Positions 61,229-64,000 of a stretch of 64,000 bases of DNA are shown piece after piece; within the stretch, counting starts at the first letter, position 1; each line of letters starts with the position of its first letter. This DNA comes from JAJCYL01 sp040222875 (lineage in GTDB: Bacteria; Bacteroidota; Bacteroidia; Cytophagales; Cyclobacteriaceae). The stretch spans positions 124,001-188,000 of the forward strand of contig JAVKCG010000053.1 in assembly GCA_040222875.1 (NCBI GenBank), read 5' to 3'. The translations under genes and the position numbers were made by a program. The notes under the pieces were generated by a model. It made no database searches and was not told the origin of the DNA. It was given only the letters and a program-made list of their open reading frames with translations.

Positions 61229-62488
61229 ATGAAAGAAATTAAGGCTGAGTTGCTCACGATTGGTGACGAAATTCTTTATGGCCAAATAGTGGACACAAAT
61301 TCACAATGGATGAGTGAGCAATTGAATGACCTTGGTGTTAGGGTTGTGAGAAAAACTACCGTTGGTGATGTAAAGGTTGACATTTTGAATTCTTTCGTGG
61401 AGGCTGAGAAGAGGGCAGATATTATACTGATCACAGGCGGCTTGGGCCCTACCAAAGATGATCTCACAAAACCGCTGCTTTCAGAATATTTTAATTCTCC
61501 ATTAAGCCTGAATGAAGAAGCATATCAGGAAGTAAAATTGTTTTTTGAGAGCCGCGGACGTGAGTTAACCGCCCTCAATAAAAAGCAGGCAGAGCTTCCG
61601 GAGGCCTGTAAAAAACTCACCAACCGCATGGGCACAGCGCCTGGAATGTGGTTCGAAAAAGATCAAAGAGTTTTTGTGTCGATGCCAGGAGTGCCGATAG
61701 AAATGAAAACCATCATGCTTGAGGAGGTAATTCCAAGGCTCAAGAAATTTTTTCAGATGCCGGTGATATATCATAAAATGATAAAGACCATTGGTATTGG
61801 TGAGTCATTCTTATCGGAGATAATAGAAGGCTGGGAAAACAGCCTGCCTGATAATATCAAATTGGCCTATCTGCCATCTGCCGGAGAGGTTAAGTTGCGA
61901 TTGACAGCAAAAGGAGAGAACCTAAAAAATTTAGCCCAACAAGTGGACTCTGAAATTGAAAAGTTCAAACCACTCGCAGCAAAATACATTTATGGCTACG
62001 ATAACATAGAATTAGCAGGGGCGGTCGGGGATATGTTAAGAAACAGAGAAGTGACATTAGCGACTGCAGAAAGTTGTACTGGCGGTCACCTGTCACATTC
62101 AATTACCAGTATACCTGGCAGCTCTGATTACTTCATGGGAACGGTTGTTTCATATTCCAATGATGTTAAAGTAGCTGAGTTGAACGTTGCCAAAGAGACA
62201 CTTCAGAGGCATGGTGCTGTGAGCGAAGCTACAGCTTTAGAAATGGCCAGAAACGTAAGAATAAAACTTGGCACAGATTACGGATTGTCCACCACCGGCA
62301 TAGCTGGCCCCGGCGGCGGTACGGAGCAGAAACCTGTCGGGACAGTATGGGTGGGTTATGCAGATTCCGAAACGAATGTTGCGAAGAAGTTTCAATTGAC
62401 GACTGATCGACTGTTAAATATTCAATTAACCACAAAAATTGCATTGAACATGCTGCGGGTGCAAATCCTTAGGAAGGAGATGAAATAG
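61229..62488 (+). CDS. cinA: CinA family protein (nicotinamide mononucleotide deamidase-like)
   Basis: From ATG 61229 (MKEIKAELLTIGDEILYGQI) the 419-residue protein has a MoCF-like N-terminal domain (about 1-170: DTNSQWMSEQLNDLGVRVVR, ITGGLGPTKDDLTK) and a C-terminal CinA/PncC NMN deamidase domain (about 250-415: AESCTGGHLSHSITSIPGSS, GPGGGTEQKPVGTVWVG). The NMN deamidase recycles NMN to nicotinate mononucleotide. An upstream ATG at 61076 would run into the divergent DUF4197 gene and adds 51 residues unlike the family. Confidence 0.93.
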   Translation: MKEIKAELLTIGDEILYGQIVDTNSQWMSEQLNDLGVRVVRKTTVGDVKVDILNSFVEAEKRADIILITGGLGPTKDDLTKPLLSEYFNSPLSLNEEAYQEVKLFFESRGRELTALNKKQAELPEACKKLTNRMGTAPGMWFEKDQRVFVSMPGVPIEMKTIMLEEVIPRLKKFFQMPVIYHKMIKTIGIGESFLSEIIEGWENSLPDNIKLAYLPSAGEVKLRLTAKGENLKNLAQQVDSEIEKFKPLAAKYIYGYDNIELAGAVGDMLRNREVTLATAESCTGGHLSHSITSIPGSSDYFMGTVVSYSNDVKVAELNVAKETLQRHGAVSEATALEMARNVRIKLGTDYGLSTTGIAGPGGGTEQKPVGTVWVGYADSETNVAKKFQLTTDRLLNIQLTTKIALNMLRVQILRKEMK

Positions 62489-62565
62489 AAAATAATATTT
62501 CATGATACCTACCCATTATGAAATTTAATTCCGACTATGTGAATTTGTTGACCATGTTCTGGTAT

Positions 62566-62597
62566 TTAATTCGGAATGCCGAATTAACAAACGTTTG
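62566..62597. promoter_or_regulatory. Two adjacent palindromes upstream of the E2 gene
   Basis: TTAATTCGG (62566-62574) and CCGAATTAA (62579-62587) are 9-bp exact inverted copies around AATG, and the 10-bp palindrome CAAACGTTTG (62588-62597) follows directly. They lie about 70-100 bases before the E2 start and could be an operator pair; the second has the CG-centred form of LacI-type sites. No T-run follows, so a terminator for cinA is less likely. Confidence 0.4.
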
Positions 62598-62669
62598 CAA
62601 TTTTATGGAGATGAGCCCTCAAAATCTTAATTTTAGCCTTCCAAAAGTGGTGATTTAACAAAACGCAAC

Positions 62670-63980
62670 ATGGCTTTAGTTGAAATGGTAATGCCCAAAA
62701 TGGGCGAAAGTATCATGGAGGGAACAATCCTTACGTGGCTTAAAAAAGTAGGTGACCCAATTGAGCAAGATGAATCTGTGCTTGAAGTGGCAACCGATAA
62801 AGTCGATACCGAAGTTCCTGCCACCCACGCTGGGGTTTTGAAAGAAATTTTAGCCAACGAGGGCGATGTAATTGAAGTGGGCAAACCAATTGCGGTAATC
62901 GCTACAGATGGGGATGACGCAACTCCAACCAACGGACAAAGCGCTGCAAAAGCGGTTGAAACAGCTCCAGAAGCAGTTCAAGAAACCGTTACTTCAACCA
63001 CCGAAATGGTTTCAACCACTATTAGCGCAGGAATTCCGGCAAGGTCTTCTTCTGGCAAGTTTTATTCTCCTTTAGTAAGAAATATTGCCAAAGAAGAAGG
63101 CGTCACTCTGGTGGAGCTTGAAACCATTTCAGGGAGTGGAAAAGAAGGCCGGGTGACCAAGAAAGATCTTTTGAATTATCTGCAAACAAGAACTGGCGGT
63201 GTAAGTGCTCCATCAGCCACGCAACCTGCTCCTATTGTTCAGCCTCAAGCTCAACCCATTGCCGTGAGCGGTGATGATGAAATTATTGAGATGGACAGAA
63301 TGCGAAAAATGATCGCAGAGCGAATGGTGGCCAGCAAGCAAATCTCACCTCATGTTACCTCGTTTGTTGAGGCCGATGTTACTGGTGTTGTGAATTGGAG
63401 AAACAGGCATAAGGATGCTTTTAAACAAAGGGAAGGCGGCAGCCTTACTTTCACTCCTATATTTATTGAGGCCGTTGTAAAAGCCATCAAAGATTACCCG
63501 ATGATCAACGTTTCTGTTGATGGCAATAAAATAATTAAGCGAAAATCGATCAATGTTGGTATGGCTGTGGCGCTACCAACAGGCAACCTTATAGTGCCAG
63601 TGATCAAGAGTTCTGATCAATACAATCTAGGTGGTCTTGCCAACAAAGTAAACGACCTGGCAAAGCGGGCCAGAGAGAATAAGCTTCAACCTGATGAATT
63701 GTCTGGTGGTACTTATACTATATCCAACGTTGGATCATTTGGTAACGTGATGGGTACGCCAATCATTATGCAACCGCAAGTAGGCATATTGGCGCTTGGT
63801 GCGATTGTTAAAAAGCCATCTGTTGTTGAAACTGAGTTTGGCGATGCAATAGCGATCAGGCATAAAATGTTCCTATCTCATTCTTATGATCACCGTGTAG
63901 TTGATGGTGCCCTGGGAGGAATGTTTGTCCGGCGGGTGGCAGATTACCTCGAAAAATTTGATGTGAAGCAGGGCATCTAA
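62670..63980 (+). CDS. 2-oxoacid dehydrogenase E2 (dihydrolipoamide acyltransferase)
   Basis: The 436-residue E2 has an N-terminal lipoyl domain (Lys in EVATDKVDTEVPA), a linker rich in Ala/Thr, a peripheral-subunit-binding domain (YSPLVRNIAKEEGVTLVELE) and the acyltransferase core ending in FLSHSYDHRVVDGALGG with the catalytic His. The lipoyl/PSBD sequence and Ala-rich linker fit branched-chain or pyruvate dehydrogenases; bkd is suggested by overall similarity but not proven. E1/E3 are not in the window. The gene ends 20 bases before the window edge. Confidence 0.92.
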   Translation: MALVEMVMPKMGESIMEGTILTWLKKVGDPIEQDESVLEVATDKVDTEVPATHAGVLKEILANEGDVIEVGKPIAVIATDGDDATPTNGQSAAKAVETAPEAVQETVTSTTEMVSTTISAGIPARSSSGKFYSPLVRNIAKEEGVTLVELETISGSGKEGRVTKKDLLNYLQTRTGGVSAPSATQPAPIVQPQAQPIAVSGDDEIIEMDRMRKMIAERMVASKQISPHVTSFVEADVTGVVNWRNRHKDAFKQREGGSLTFTPIFIEAVVKAIKDYPMINVSVDGNKIIKRKSINVGMAVALPTGNLIVPVIKSSDQYNLGGLANKVNDLAKRARENKLQPDELSGGTYTISNVGSFGNVMGTPIIMQPQVGILALGAIVKKPSVVETEFGDAIAIRHKMFLSHSYDHRVVDGALGGMFVRRVADYLEKFDVKQGI

Positions 63981-64000
63981 TCTATCAGGCCAAATTCTAT

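Noticed and set aside
1..64000. CRISPR arrays, tRNA or rRNA genes
   Set aside because: No regularly spaced direct repeats, no cloverleaf-like sequence and no rRNA-like stretch were recognised in the gaps; a covariance-model scan would be needed to exclude weak tRNA hits.

Overview
The window reads as chromosomal DNA of a member of the Bacteroidota, most likely a Cytophagales-like aerobe. This is inferred from gene content and not from any marker search. Supporting signs are promoters of the TTTG / TAnnTTTG type (clearest before rplS, nqrF and the membrane gene at 25555), few purine-rich ribosome sites, a fused MurF-alanine racemase, an ECF sigma / FecR (DUF4974-like) / STN-TonB receptor cassette, many Bacteroidota-type lipoproteins with an SC or GC lipobox, LytTR regulators and a SMUG2-like glycosylase. 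No tRNA, rRNA, CRISPR array, prophage or complete insertion sequence was seen.

1-9.6 kb: a RelE-type toxin-antitoxin remnant (toxin frameshifted), then rnr and a double-ATPase ABC protein on the minus strand, a CheY-like regulator, MOSC and ComF genes, rplS with a clear promoter and terminator, an Atl-type MGMT homologue without the alkyl-acceptor Cys, an SDR enzyme and a two-component pair. 9.6-16.9 kb: RidA and a LytTR membrane regulator, YceI, apt, a solitary nqrF, an arginase-fold protein with two metal ligands replaced, a His-pair exported protein, a possible 28-residue membrane peptide and an orphan histidine kinase. 16.9-23.9 kb: a TonB receptor with its FecR and ECF sigma genes, then a GMC oxidoreductase overlapping a flippase-like gene.

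24-38 kb: a DUF2807-type lipoprotein, lgt, a two-gene unit of an internally duplicated membrane protein and a CDP-alcohol phosphotransferase fused to a decayed nucleotidyltransferase domain (the best candidate here for an uncharacterised lipid or osmolyte pathway), a flavin oxidoreductase with an 11-bp inverted repeat just before its start codon, YceI, pyrE, a lipoprotein coupled to SMUG2, HMG-CoA lyase, a CapA-like protein, a second two-component pair paralogous to the first, and a HisA-like protein lacking the usual catalytic Asp. 38-55 kb: murF-alr, an amidase, a peroxiredoxin, a glycosyltransferase, a TSUP transporter, pheA, an MscS-type channel and the minus-strand run pheT / coiled-coil / zapA / rny / CCDC90-like / pheS.

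55-64 kb: a MITE-like inverted-repeat element, a LytS/LytTR pair, an AT-rich type II restriction-modification pair with overlapping genes, tandem DUF4197 genes, cinA and a 2-oxoacid dehydrogenase E2. Most genes are housekeeping or regulatory. The accessory or decayed parts are the toxin-antitoxin remnant, the repeat element and the restriction-modification pair. Several enzyme-fold proteins have lost canonical active-site residues (Atl, arginase-like, HisA-like, NTase domain).
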